From the NCBI RefSeq assembly GCF_020447315.1, contig NZ_JAJADQ010000008.1, positions 62,001-126,000 of the forward strand: DNA of 64,000 nt. Direction: 5' to 3'. Source of the stretch: Hymenobacter nitidus. Lineage in GTDB: Bacteria > Bacteroidota > Bacteroidia > Cytophagales > Hymenobacteraceae. The notes under the pieces were generated by a model, which was not told where the DNA came from, ran no database searches, and saw only the letters and a program-made list of their open reading frames with translations. Below are positions 53,774 to 61,239 of this stretch, piece by piece (the first letter of the stretch is position 1; each line of letters starts with the position of its first letter). The position numbers were made by a program, and so were the translations under genes.

Positions 53774-54877
53774 ATGGAAGGGTTTCTGACGGGCTATTTC
53801 ACGCTGTGGTTTCTGGTGCTGGCCACATCCACGCTGCTGTTCTGGGTGCGGCGGCGGCCCGCGCCCGCGCCGCTGGCGGCCCCGCTGCCGCCCGTCAGCA
53901 TCCTGATTGCGGCCCGCAACGAGGAAGCTGCCATTGCGCGCTGCCTCGCCGCCATCCGGCAGCTGAGCTACCCGCCCGAGCTGGTGGAAGTGCTGCTCGG
54001 CGACGATGCCTCCACCGACCAGACCCGCGCCGTGGCCGAACAGGCTATGCAGGGCTACAAAGGCCGGTTCCGTTGCCTTACCATTACCGAAACGCTGGGC
54101 TCGGCCCGCGGCAAGGCCAACGTGCTGGCCCACCTGGCCCGGGTAGCTACGTCTGAGTTCTTTTTTATTACCGACGCCGATATTGCCGTGCCCGCCGGCT
54201 GGATTCAGGCCCTGCTGCCCTTTGCCCGGCCGGAAGTCGGTACCGTCACGGGCCTGACCGTGGTGCACGGCCCGCGGCTGTTCGACCGGCTGCAGGGGCT
54301 CGACTGGCTGCAGTCGTTGGGGTTGGTGCAGGTCGTTTCCGACCTGGGCCGGCCCGTCACGGCGATGGGCAACAACATGCTCGTGACGCGGGCTGCCTAC
54401 GAAGCTACCGGCGGCTACGAGCAACTGCCGTTTTCCGTCACCGAAGACTTTGAGCTGTTTAGGGCCGTGCTGGCCCGGGGCTTCACGTTTCGCAACGTGT
54501 ACCGGCCCGAGGCGCTGGCTTTTTCGCTGCCCATCGGCACGCCGCGGCGCCTGCTGCACCAGCGGCGGCGCTGGCTGCGGGGCGTGGAGGCTTTACCGTG
54601 GTGGCTACAGAGCGGACTGATTTTTTACGCCATGTTCTACCCGCTGCTGCTGGTTCTGGCCTGGGTGGCCGGGCCGCTGGCCGCGCTCAGCGTGCTGGGT
54701 ATAAAAATAGCGTTGCAGGGGCTGCTGGCCTATGGCTGCTACCGCCGGGCTGGGCTGCGCATGCCCTGGCACCTGCTGCCGGCTTTCGAGCTGTATACCG
54801 TGGCCCTGACCCTGGGGCTGGCCGTATTTCGGCTGCTGCCCGTGTCTTTCGACTGGAAAGGCCGTTTATACCAATAA
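53774..54877 (+). CDS. Family 2 glycosyltransferase, membrane-bound
   Basis: 367 residues. One N-terminal helix (TGYFTLWFLVLATSTLLFWV) then the GT-A domain with VSILIAARNEEAAIARCL, EVLLGDDASTDQT, FITDADIAVP (DxD) and the QRRRWLRG acceptor motif, then three helices. It resembles the glycosyltransferase at 40973, with the same order of motifs, so the two are paralogues with different neighbours. Encoded 9 bases after the polysaccharide deacetylase. Confidence 0.92.
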   Translation: MEGFLTGYFTLWFLVLATSTLLFWVRRRPAPAPLAAPLPPVSILIAARNEEAAIARCLAAIRQLSYPPELVEVLLGDDASTDQTRAVAEQAMQGYKGRFRCLTITETLGSARGKANVLAHLARVATSEFFFITDADIAVPAGWIQALLPFARPEVGTVTGLTVVHGPRLFDRLQGLDWLQSLGLVQVVSDLGRPVTAMGNNMLVTRAAYEATGGYEQLPFSVTEDFELFRAVLARGFTFRNVYRPEALAFSLPIGTPRRLLHQRRRWLRGVEALPWWLQSGLIFYAMFYPLLLVLAWVAGPLAALSVLGIKIALQGLLAYGCYRRAGLRMPWHLLPAFELYTVALTLGLAVFRLLPVSFDWKGRLYQ

Positions 54878-54940
54878 GAATCTGGCTTTGGCTCTGCTTT
54901 TAGCGGCCAAAAGCCAACAACAAACGACCAAAAATCAACC

Positions 54941-55708
54941 ATGCACCTCACCGATTCGCACGCCCATATCTATTCCGAGCAGTTCAAAACGGACCGTGAC
55001 GAGGCCCTGCACCGCGCCTACGAAGCCGGCGTCACGACCATCGTCATGCCCAACATCGACCACACTAGCATCGATAGCATGCTCGAAACCGAGGCCCGCT
55101 TTCCGCAGCAGTGCTTTGCCATGATGGGCTTGCACCCGTGCTCGGTGGGCAAGGACTTCGAGCGGGAGCTGTACCTGGTGGAAGAATGGCTGGGCAAGCG
55201 GCCGTTTGCGGCAGTAGGAGAGTGCGGCATTGATTTGTACTGGGACAAAACCACGCTGGCCCAGCAGCAGGAGGCCCTGCGCGTGCAGGTGGCCCTGGCC
55301 AAAACCCACAACCTGCCGCTCGTGCTCCACACCCGCGACGCTTTTCAGGAAACCGCCGACATCATCGAAGCCGCCCAGGATGGCTCGTTGCGGGGCGTGT
55401 TCCACTACTTTTCCGGTACCAAGGAAGAGGCCGCGCGTGTGCTGCGCCTGGGCTTTAAGCTGGGCATTGGGGGCGTGACAACCTTCAAGAACGGCGGTGC
55501 CGACCAGTTTCTGCCCGATATTGCCCTGGAGCACCTGCTGCTCGAAACCGACTGCCCCTACCTGGCCCCCGTGCCCCACCGGGGCAAGCGCAATGAGCCG
55601 TCCTACCTGCCCCTGATAGCACGCCGCGTAGCCGAGCTGCTGGGCAAAGACCCCGAGGAAGTTGCCGAAGCCACCACCCGCAACGCCCAAGCGCTTTTCA
55701 ATATGTGA
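54941..55708 (+). CDS. tatD: TatD-family metal-dependent DNase
   Basis: 255 residues from ATG 54941. The HxH metal site (TDSHAHIYS), GECGIDLYWDKTT, LVLHTRDAF, FHYFSGTKEE and LETDCPYLAPVPHRGKRN are the TatD family signature in order. TatD enzymes are 3'-5' DNA exonucleases that act in the cytoplasm in repair and DNA degradation. Length (255) is typical. The stop codon overlaps the inverted repeat beginning at 55705. Confidence 0.95.
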   Translation: MHLTDSHAHIYSEQFKTDRDEALHRAYEAGVTTIVMPNIDHTSIDSMLETEARFPQQCFAMMGLHPCSVGKDFERELYLVEEWLGKRPFAAVGECGIDLYWDKTTLAQQQEALRVQVALAKTHNLPLVLHTRDAFQETADIIEAAQDGSLRGVFHYFSGTKEEAARVLRLGFKLGIGGVTTFKNGGADQFLPDIALEHLLLETDCPYLAPVPHRGKRNEPSYLPLIARRVAELLGKDPEEVAEATTRNAQALFNM

Positions 55709-55788
55709 TTTAATGACTTGGTGAGTTCGTGATTTTGATGTTTTAACTGCGCAAAATTGAACGACAACTCACTAAGTCGCTAAATCAC
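55705..55788. repeat. AT-rich imperfect inverted repeat between tatD and ansA
   Basis: The 23-base arms at 55705-55727 and 55766-55788 match at 20 of 23 positions with a 38-base loop. It contains the tatD stop codon and lies 28 bases before the asparaginase start. The words (gtgattta, gactt, gtgagtt) resemble those in the repeat at 47549-47647. It is followed by a pyrimidine/AC-rich stretch (catttcaccacttcacc) similar to that before 53126. Confidence 0.75.
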
Positions 55789-55816
55789 CATTTCACCACT
55801 TCACCACCTCCCGCCC

Positions 55817-56908
55817 GTGAATCATCTGCCCGTTACGCTGCCTCTTATTGATATTAAGCCGGTCGACCACGGCACGCCGCCGGCCACTTCCGCGCTGATT
55901 ATTTACACGGGTGGCACCGTGGGCATGCAGTACAACCGCCGCGGGGAGCTGGTGCCCATGAAGTTCGAGCAGATCCGCAAGAAGATGCCCGAGCTGCGCC
56001 AGCTCAACATGAACCTCTCGGTGCTCAGCCTGCCCCAGCCCATCGACTCGTCCAACGTCACGGCTTCCGACTGGCTGGGCCTGGCCGCCCTTATCGAGGA
56101 AAACTATGCGCATTACGATGGCTTTGTGGTGCTGCACGGCACCGATACCATGGCCTACTCGGCGGCGGCCCTGAGCTATCTGCTGGAAAACCTGGGCAAA
56201 ACGGTGGTGTTTACCGGGGCGCAGGTGCCCGTGGGCCGCATCCGCACCGACGCCCGTCGTAACCTGGTCACGGCCCTGGATATTGCCGTGGCCCGCCATT
56301 CCAAGGCCGGCACGGTGCGGGTGCCCGAAGTGTGCGTGTTTTTCAACGACCTGCTGATCCGGGGGAATAGAGCCAAAAAGGTGGAGAGTGAGCAGTACAA
56401 CGCTTTCCGCAGCGAAAATTACCCGCCCCTGGCCCGGGCCGGCATTGAGGTCGAGTTCAACGACAGGCAGGTGCGGCACCTGCCCTCGGCCCCGCTGCAC
56501 GTGCACCAGAATCTGGACGAGCGGGTCGTGATTCTGAAGCTGTTTCCCGGCATTACGGAGCGCGTGGTGCGGGCTGTGCTGGAGGTAAAGGAGCTGCGCG
56601 GCTGCGTGCTCGAAACCTACGGCTCGGGCAATGCGCCCACAGCACCGTGGTTTTTACAGTGCCTGCGCGATGCCCAGGCCCGGGGCGTGCAGATTCTCAA
56701 CGTGAGCCAGTGCGAGGAGGGCCGCGTGATTCAGGGTCAGTACGAAACCAGTTCCCAACTCACTGATCTAGGCATCATTGGCGGAGAAGACATTACCACC
56801 GAAGCGGCCATTACCAAGCTCATGTTTGTGCTCGGGCTGGGCCGCAGCCCCCACGAAACGGCCCTTTTGCTGGCCCAGGATCTGCGCGGCGAAATAACTT
56901 CTGGCTAA
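55817..56908 (+). CDS. ansA: Type I asparaginase
   Basis: 363 residues from GTG 55817 (MNHLPVTLPLIDIKPVDHG). The two active-site blocks are IIYTGGTVGMQYN (nucleophilic Thr) and FVVLHGTDTMAYSAAAL (Thr-Asp pair with catalytic Lys elsewhere); GAQVPVGRIRTDARRN and GSGNAPTAPWFLQ fit too. It hydrolyses L-asparagine to aspartate and ammonia in the cytoplasm. Type I is inferred from lack of a signal peptide. The N-terminus is about 20 residues longer than usual before the first block. Confidence 0.93.
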   Translation: MNHLPVTLPLIDIKPVDHGTPPATSALIIYTGGTVGMQYNRRGELVPMKFEQIRKKMPELRQLNMNLSVLSLPQPIDSSNVTASDWLGLAALIEENYAHYDGFVVLHGTDTMAYSAAALSYLLENLGKTVVFTGAQVPVGRIRTDARRNLVTALDIAVARHSKAGTVRVPEVCVFFNDLLIRGNRAKKVESEQYNAFRSENYPPLARAGIEVEFNDRQVRHLPSAPLHVHQNLDERVVILKLFPGITERVVRAVLEVKELRGCVLETYGSGNAPTAPWFLQCLRDAQARGVQILNVSQCEEGRVIQGQYETSSQLTDLGIIGGEDITTEAAITKLMFVLGLGRSPHETALLLAQDLRGEITSG

Positions 56909-56925
56909 GCCAAGCGGCCCGGGGC

Positions 56926-56956
56926 TTGTGTATCCGGAAAAAGGACCGTTACTTTG
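56926..56956 (+). promoter_or_regulatory. Candidate promoter of tRNA-Ser
   Basis: TTG at 56926-56928 and TTACTTTG at 56949-56956 (one mismatch to TAnnTTTG) with a 20-base spacer, ending 17 bases before the tRNA 5' end. Confidence 0.55.
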
Positions 56957-56973
56957 CACCCGATTACTGACCC

Positions 56974-57061
56974 AGAGAGGTGTCCGAGTGGTCGAAGGAG
57001 CACGCCTGGAAAGTGTGTATGGCCCAAAAGGTCATCGTGGGTTCGAATCCCATCCTCTCTG
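56974..57061 (+). tRNA. tRNA-Ser (anticodon GGA)
   Basis: An 88-base tRNA gene with a 7-bp acceptor stem (AGAGAGG 56974-56980 with CCTCTCT 57054-57060) and G discriminator at 57061. The anticodon stem is CACGC/GTGTG with loop CTGGAAA (anticodon GGA, reading UCC/UCU), a long class II variable arm is present, and the T loop is TTCGAAT. CCA is not encoded. Confidence 0.95.
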
Positions 57062-57072
57062 CACTTTGTGCG

Positions 57073-57119
57073 AAAAACCCTGAATATCCCGTTTAAACAC
57101 GGTTTGTTCGGGGTTTTTT
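57073..57119 (+). terminator. Terminator of tRNA-Ser
   Basis: Outer stem AAAAACCC (57073-57080) with GGGTTTTT at 57111-57118, an inner stem CCGT/ACGG, and a T-tail to 57119. It lies 12 bases after the tRNA. Confidence 0.85.
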
Positions 57120-57363
57120 ATTTGATGTGCGTGTAAGTGTGCGCGTATTCACAACCCAGCCAGCTTCTGGAATAGCACTAAAAAGGCCACCCGGACAAGA
57201 AGTAACATAGTTTCGCTAGGGATTGGGCCAAGGTATCCAGTTTGAGATGACCGACGCGCACGCAGACAGCGCAGGAGTGAATCCACGGCTGAGCCAACTC
57301 CGACGAGACTGTGTTGTGTTCCCAAGCAGAGCACACATGTTCCCTGCTTTGCCAACGACTGAG
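57120..57363. other. Lower-GC intergenic stretch after tRNA-Ser, no gene supported
   Basis: Composition is lower in GC than the surroundings. Short open frames exist but none has family similarity or a plausible start. No duplicate of the tRNA 3' end was found in the downstream sequence. Confidence 0.5.
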
Positions 57364-58098
57364 TTAAAAAGGGGCGTAGGTTATCGTCTGGTAATATGTC
57401 TGCCCCGGACCCAAGTCCTTGCGCAGGTGAACGGAGGTCGCCGTAAGCTCTACGATGTCACCTAGGGTGCTTGACTGATCCGGATAGCTATACCGTAGCT
57501 GGGTTTCGTTTTTTTCAAATGCCCAGCCGTAACTGAACACCTGCGGCCCCGACGCGCTGCATTTCACCACCCCTTCATCCACGGAGAGCGTGTTATCGGC
57601 ATTGAACTGCAAGAAATTGTCCCGGGTGCAGGCCGGGTCCATCGCCAGGTAGTCGACGGTGACGCCGGTTTCTAGATTTACGGATACATTGCTCGTTACT
57701 TTCCATTTGATACCAGTAAGCAACGCGGTGCGCACGGTCAGCACGGTAATATCCTGAATGATTGATATGCTGCTGGCCACTGTAGTCAGAGCCTTAGGTG
57801 TGGGGGCGGCATATCCGGTTGCGGGCACAAACTTAATATCATATTTACCTAGCGGCAGGCCCTGAAACCGGTACGTTCCCGTTGCGTTTATGGTAGCCAC
57901 GTACTCGGTGCCCCCACCAACCGGAGTAGCCGTTATTTTGGTAAGTGCCGTTGCTGGGGAGAAAAAGCCGGCCGCATCCTGTGCCGTAACAGGCGATGAG
58001 GCTGGGGCGGGGGTGTCCTTTGCAGAGTCGCTGCAGGCAGTAAGAACAACGGTGCTGATACACAGCGCTAAAAGATAGATGCGGAACGGTGTTATCAT
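57364..58098 (-). CDS. Lipoprotein of unknown function with a carboxypeptidase-like N-terminal strand set
   Basis: 244 residues from ATG 58098 (MITPFRIYLLALCISTVVLTACSDSAKD), an SpII lipoprotein with lipobox LTAC. The first ~80 mature residues (PATALTKITATPVGGGTEYVATINATGTYRFQGLPLGKYDIKFVPATG) resemble a prealbumin/carboxypeptidase regulatory-type domain; the second half (NFLQFNADNTLSVDEGVV, FSYGWAFEKNETQLRYSYPD) resembles a lipocalin-like beta domain. GC content is lower than most of the window. No function can be assigned. It lies in the gene-poor interval beside tRNA-Ser. Confidence 0.7.
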   Translation of the reverse strand: MITPFRIYLLALCISTVVLTACSDSAKDTPAPASSPVTAQDAAGFFSPATALTKITATPVGGGTEYVATINATGTYRFQGLPLGKYDIKFVPATGYAAPTPKALTTVASSISIIQDITVLTVRTALLTGIKWKVTSNVSVNLETGVTVDYLAMDPACTRDNFLQFNADNTLSVDEGVVKCSASGPQVFSYGWAFEKNETQLRYSYPDQSSTLGDIVELTATSVHLRKDLGPGQTYYQTITYAPF

Positions 58099-58545
58099 AT
58101 AATATTGATGAAAGTAGATACAGTAAAAGTAGTAGCTTAGCAGGAGGTAATGTACAGATATTGTGATACATTCTGAAGTTCAGCCCGGCATTTTTATCGA
58201 GTTAACCAGTCGCTTCGCCGCTTCCTCAGAGGAGCGCAGATTATTCTTGGTCGTAGACTGTAAGTGTCTGGTACCCCTGATGCTTCAGGCGAAGCCACTA
58301 GGTTGCAAAATCAAGCGAGTTGTCACTTGGTATCTTCCTCAGAATAATAAAAAAGTATAGTCAGGGCATGAGCCATAGGGCTAAGTGGTCAATCTGATGC
58401 AGTCGTGGGGTTTTTGTCGTTAAAAAGCTACAATTTTTGGTTGCCATCGGCCCGCTAAACGGCCTGATTTTCGGGGTAATTCGGAACTGCTATAAAATTT
58501 TGTGCAAAATTGAGCCTTTCTTGTCCGTATTGTTGTTGCCTTACT
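58099..58545. other. AT-rich intergenic stretch, no gene supported
   Basis: 447 bases with lower GC and no credible coding frame. A 65-codon frame at 58163-58360 has no family similarity. It must hold the promoters of the minus-strand lipoprotein and of the small gene at 58546. Confidence 0.5.
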
Positions 58546-58761
58546 ATGTCTACTCCTACCAAACGTCCTCGTGTGCGCAAACCTGCGGAAGCTGCGCCAC
58601 TTCCCGCCGTATCTCACGCCGACAGCCTGCTTGCCCTGCACGAGCGGGAAGAAGGCAAAACCGTGATGTATAAGCAGGATGCCTGGGGACACATCGAAAC
58701 GCGTTTCGTGCGCACGCAGAACGTTGCCGCCTGGGAAGCCAAAGGCTTCACGGCCCGCTAA
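58546..58761 (+). CDS. Small basic protein of unknown function
   Basis: 71 residues from ATG 58546 (MSTPTKRPRVRKPAEAA). An Arg/Lys/Pro-rich N-terminal tail of ~20 residues precedes a compact C-terminal part (SLLALHEREEGKTVMYKQDAWGHIETRFVRTQ, ending AAWEAKGFTAR). The beta-hairpin pattern TVMYKQDAWGHIETRFV is unusual for a disordered protein, so it likely folds. No family recognised. A strong terminator follows 33 bases downstream, which supports it as a real transcript. Confidence 0.6.
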   Translation: MSTPTKRPRVRKPAEAAPLPAVSHADSLLALHEREEGKTVMYKQDAWGHIETRFVRTQNVAAWEAKGFTAR

Positions 58762-58794
58762 CCGGCTCCATTGTCGAATCAAGTTTTTTTAGCG

Positions 58795-58835
58795 AAAACC
58801 CTGGCTCATTCTCCTGAAGAATGGCCAGGGTTTTT
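58795..58835 (+). terminator. Rho-independent terminator
   Basis: Stem AAAACCCTGGC (58795-58805) with GCCAGGGTTTT (58824-58834), an inner CATTCT/AGAATG stem and a T-tail to 58835; it lies downstream of the small gene at 58546. Confidence 0.85.
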
Positions 58836-58869
58836 CGGTTCGTGCTAATGCAGCGACTAGTCCGTCGGC

Positions 58870-59133
58870 TTAGGCTTCGACGGTAGTTGTGTGCTCTACC
58901 GGGTGGCCGGCCGCCCGCAACGCCCCTTTAATGCTTGCCCAGTCGGGGTCGGAGCCAGTGGCGGAGGCCACGTGCGCCTCACCCGGCTCGATGCGGTCGA
59001 CGACCAGCTGCTGGGCCTGCAGAATACCGCGAATCGTTATCAGATGCTCGGGCTCCACCATTGTGGGAAGCTGCAGGCGGTAGTGAACGAGCTGCGAATT
59101 ATTGGCGGCGGGTCCGGCGGAGGAAGTAGTCAT
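58870..59133 (-). CDS. Small protein of unknown function with ferredoxin-like fold pattern
   Basis: 87 residues from ATG 59133. The order strand-helix-strand-strand-helix (HYRLQLPTMVEPEHLITIRGILQAQQLVVDRIEPGEAHVASATGSDPDWASIKGALRAAGH) looks like the beta-alpha-beta-beta-alpha fold of HMA-type metal-binding domains, but the metal CxxC is absent. It is not clearly part of the ars operon that begins 400 bases away on the other strand. Function unknown. Confidence 0.5.
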   Translation of the reverse strand: MTTSSAGPAANNSQLVHYRLQLPTMVEPEHLITIRGILQAQQLVVDRIEPGEAHVASATGSDPDWASIKGALRAAGHPVEHTTTVEA

Positions 59134-59477
59134 GGCGCAGAAAAAAGAGGTGGGAAAATCAGCGGGAGGCTTTGCGCATCTTTTTTTGAGCAGGCAAAGG
59201 GCTGTATTGGTTTACTTCTTCGGGCCCGGCAGGTTGCAGCGGTAGCGAGAGTTTCTGCCCTCGGGGCAAACAAAACGGTCTGACACCAGCCAAAACCAAC
59301 GCCGGCCCGGTGCAGCCGTGAGCTTGCTGGCAGAAGATAGTTCCTACAAAGGGTAGAAACCATTTCCCGTTGGGGTCATGGTCAGGACGCAGGCTGTGGG
59401 GTATGGCACGGACGCGGAAAGGCCTTTCAGAGCATGTTGAAGCCTGCTGTAGGCAGTAATAAAAAATATTTCCGGCT
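59134..59477. other. Intergenic region upstream of arsR, no gene seen
   Basis: 344 bases without a credible gene. A 77-codon minus-strand frame at 59130-59363 is not protein-like. The end of the stretch is AT-rich (59455-59477) and leads into the arsR promoter. Confidence 0.5.
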
Positions 59478-59539
59478 ATGACGTATAAATACTACATAGC
59501 ATGTCGTATATTTGCGTCATACTAGTTGATATTCGTCAT
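59478..59539 (+). promoter_or_regulatory. arsR promoter and putative operator
   Basis: The -7 box TATATTTG (59507-59514) is an exact TAnnTTTG. It is bracketed by ATGACG (59478-59483) and CGTCAT (59515-59520), which form a 6-base inverted repeat, and CGTATA occurs twice (59482-59487, 59505-59510). CGTCAT recurs at 59534-59539 across the start codon. The arrangement is expected for an ArsR-type repressor binding site that overlaps the promoter. Confidence 0.6.
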
Positions 59540-59888
59540 GACCTACGCTAAGACCAGCGAATTTACCCAGGAGCAGCAGGAGCTGGCCCGCGTGGCCAAG
59601 GCCCTGGCCCATCCGGCGCGGGTAGCCATTATCCAGCTGCTGGCTTCCCGCCAAACCTGCATTTCGGGCGACATAGCCGCCGAGCTCCCCCTGAGTCGCA
59701 CCACGGTGTCGCAGCACCTGCAGGAGCTGAAAGCCGTGGACCTGATCCGGGGTGAAATCGAGGGCCTCACGGTGTGCTACTGCCTCAATACCGAGCTGCT
59801 GCGCCGCGTGCACCAGCAGTTCACGGGCTTCTTTGTGGAAGCCACTTCGAACGGTGCCTGTGGCCCGGACGCGGGCTGTGCGTGCTGA
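59538..59888 (+). CDS. arsR: ArsR-family metalloregulator (probable autorepressor)
   Basis: 116 residues from ATG 59538. A winged helix: helices ELARVAKALAHPARVAIIQLLASRQ, then the DNA-recognition helix SRTTVSQHLQELKAVDLI, then a wing GEIEGLTVCYCLN. Cysteines are C41 (RQTCISG), C80 and C82 (VCYC) and C108, C114 and C116 in the C-terminal tail CGPDAGCAC. The classical E-L-C-V-C site in the recognition helix is missing; the inducer site more probably lies in the C-terminal tail, as in ArsR proteins with cysteines near the C-terminus. It should repress its own operon in the absence of As(III) or Sb(III). DUF6428 follows after 31 bases. Confidence 0.92.
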   Translation: MTYAKTSEFTQEQQELARVAKALAHPARVAIIQLLASRQTCISGDIAAELPLSRTTVSQHLQELKAVDLIRGEIEGLTVCYCLNTELLRRVHQQFTGFFVEATSNGACGPDAGCAC

Positions 59889-59919
59889 TTTTCTTCTCTC
59901 ATTTTCTAACAACTCTGCC

Positions 59920-60378
59920 ATGAAAATCTCCGAAATGAAACAGGCCCTGACCGGGCTGGAAGCCGTGAATTTCCGCCTGCCCAGCGGCGAATACCTGCCC
60001 GCGCATTTTCACGTGACGGAAGTGGGGCTGGTCCACAAGCATTTTATCGACTGCGGGGGCACCGAGCGCCAGGAAACCGTGGCCAACTTCCAGCTCTGGG
60101 AAGCCGGCGACTACGACCACCGGCTGGCTCCCCAGAAATTTCTGCACATCCTCAAGCTGTCGGAAAAGATTCTGGGCCGGGAAGATCTGGACATTGAGGT
60201 CGAGTACCAACAGGCCACCATCGGCAAGTTCGGCCTGCGCCTCGACGGCCAGGACTTCGTGCTGACGCCCAAGCAAACCGCCTGCCTAGCCCAGGATGCT
60301 TGCGGCATTCCGGCGTCGGAGTTTGCCCTGCCCCAGCTCCAAACGACCGGCTGCACGCCCGGCGGCGGTTGCTGCTAA
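59920..60378 (+). CDS. DUF6428-family protein, ars-operon associated
   Basis: 152 residues from ATG 59920. The block EAVNFRLPSGEYLPAHFHVTEVGLVHKHFIDCGG has paired His residues (AHFH, HKHF) and is followed by a Cys; GDYDHRLAPQKFLHILKL and a second His, then a Cys-rich end (KQTACLAQDACGIP and TTGCTPGGGCC). It resembles the small proteins annotated DUF6428 that neighbour arsR in Bacteroidota. No catalytic assignment is possible; the His/Cys content suggests metal or metalloid binding. Located 31 bases after arsR on the same strand. Confidence 0.75.
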   Translation: MKISEMKQALTGLEAVNFRLPSGEYLPAHFHVTEVGLVHKHFIDCGGTERQETVANFQLWEAGDYDHRLAPQKFLHILKLSEKILGREDLDIEVEYQQATIGKFGLRLDGQDFVLTPKQTACLAQDACGIPASEFALPQLQTTGCTPGGGCC

Positions 60379-60388
60379 CGCCGTTCTG

Positions 60389-60419
60389 AGCGGTGCGGCC
60401 CCGCGCGGGCCGCGCCGCT
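60389..60419 (+). promoter_or_regulatory. GC-rich hairpin inside the arsR operon
   Basis: A 13-base inverted repeat with one mismatch (60389-60401 and 60407-60419, loop 5), between the DUF6428 gene and the metallophosphoesterase gene. There is no T-tail. It may attenuate or process the transcript; function not proven. Confidence 0.5.
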
Positions 60420-60453
60420 TGGTGGCCGTTGTTCCCGACTTCTTTTCCTGCCG

Positions 60454-61227
60454 ATGACCATTGCCTTTTTTTCCGACGTGCACGGCAATCTGCCGGCGCT
60501 GGAAGCTGTACTGGCCGATATCGACCAGCACCGGCCCGACATGGTGTTTTGCCTGGGCGACTTGGTGGGCTACGCGCCCTGGCCCAACGAGGTCATTGCC
60601 GAAATCCGGCGGCGCGGTATCCCGACCCTGGCCGGTAACTACGACCAGGGCATCGGGCTGAACAGCGCCGAGTGCGGCTGCGCCTACAAAACCGACGAGG
60701 ACAAAGCCCTGGGCGCTCAGAGCATTGCCTTTACCAACCGGGTGGTGGGCCCCGCCGAGCGGCGCTACCTGCGCCTGCTGCCCAAGCACATGCGCCTCGA
60801 TTTCGACCAGGAGCCCGCCACGCTGAGCCTGCTGATGGTGCATGGTTCGCCGCGCCGCATCAATGAGTACCTGTTTGAAGACCGTCCGGAGGCCAGCTTC
60901 CGGCGGGTGCTGGAAGAGGCCGGGGCCGACGTGCTATTGTTTGGACATACCCATAAGCCCTTTCACCGCACACTGCCCTACGAGCACCAGGGCGAAACGC
61001 GCTACCGCCATGCCCTGAACATCGGCTCGGTGGGCAAGCCCAAGGATGGTGACCCGCGCGCCGCCTACCTGCTGCTCCATCTGGGCCCCGAAACCCGGCT
61101 GACCCGGCCCGACAGCCTGCGGAGCGAAGTAGTGCGGGTGGCCTACGACGTGGAAAAAGCGGCCCGGGCAGTAGAAGCTTCTCCGCTGCCTAATGCCTAC
61201 GCCGACATGTTGCGCCGTGCTTATTAA
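60454..61227 (+). CDS. Calcineurin-like metallophosphoesterase (YfcE/MJ0936 type)
   Basis: 257 residues from ATG 60454. The binuclear-metal motifs are D8-x-H10 (FFSDVHGN), GDLVGY, GNYDQG (instead of the usual GNHD), VHGSPR and GHTHKP. The rest of the family fold is intact; a Cys pair (CGCAY) appears at residues ~73-75. Substrate is unknown. Its position, 76 bases after DUF6428 and 12 bases before a GNAT gene, in an arsR-led run, links it to organoarsenical or metal stress by context only. Confidence 0.9.
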   Translation: MTIAFFSDVHGNLPALEAVLADIDQHRPDMVFCLGDLVGYAPWPNEVIAEIRRRGIPTLAGNYDQGIGLNSAECGCAYKTDEDKALGAQSIAFTNRVVGPAERRYLRLLPKHMRLDFDQEPATLSLLMVHGSPRRINEYLFEDRPEASFRRVLEEAGADVLLFGHTHKPFHRTLPYEHQGETRYRHALNIGSVGKPKDGDPRAAYLLLHLGPETRLTRPDSLRSEVVRVAYDVEKAARAVEASPLPNAYADMLRRAY

Positions 61228-61239
61228 CTTACCTACACG

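Noticed and set aside
54888..54940. Possible additional palindrome between the GT2 and tatD genes
   Set aside because: Only short stem pieces (TTGG/CCAA and CTTTT/AAAAG) with a bulge; too weak to call a repeat of the 46208 type.
57149..57465. Two short open frames (57149-57355 minus, 57223-57465 plus) after tRNA-Ser
   Set aside because: No recognisable domain; the second overlaps the 3' end of the lipoprotein gene.
58163..58360. 65-codon open frame in the AT-rich intergenic stretch
   Set aside because: No family similarity, no start signal, and no neighbour support.
57062..58545. Integrated genomic island at tRNA-Ser
   Set aside because: No integrase and no duplicate of the tRNA 3' end were found in the window, so only a composition anomaly is claimed.
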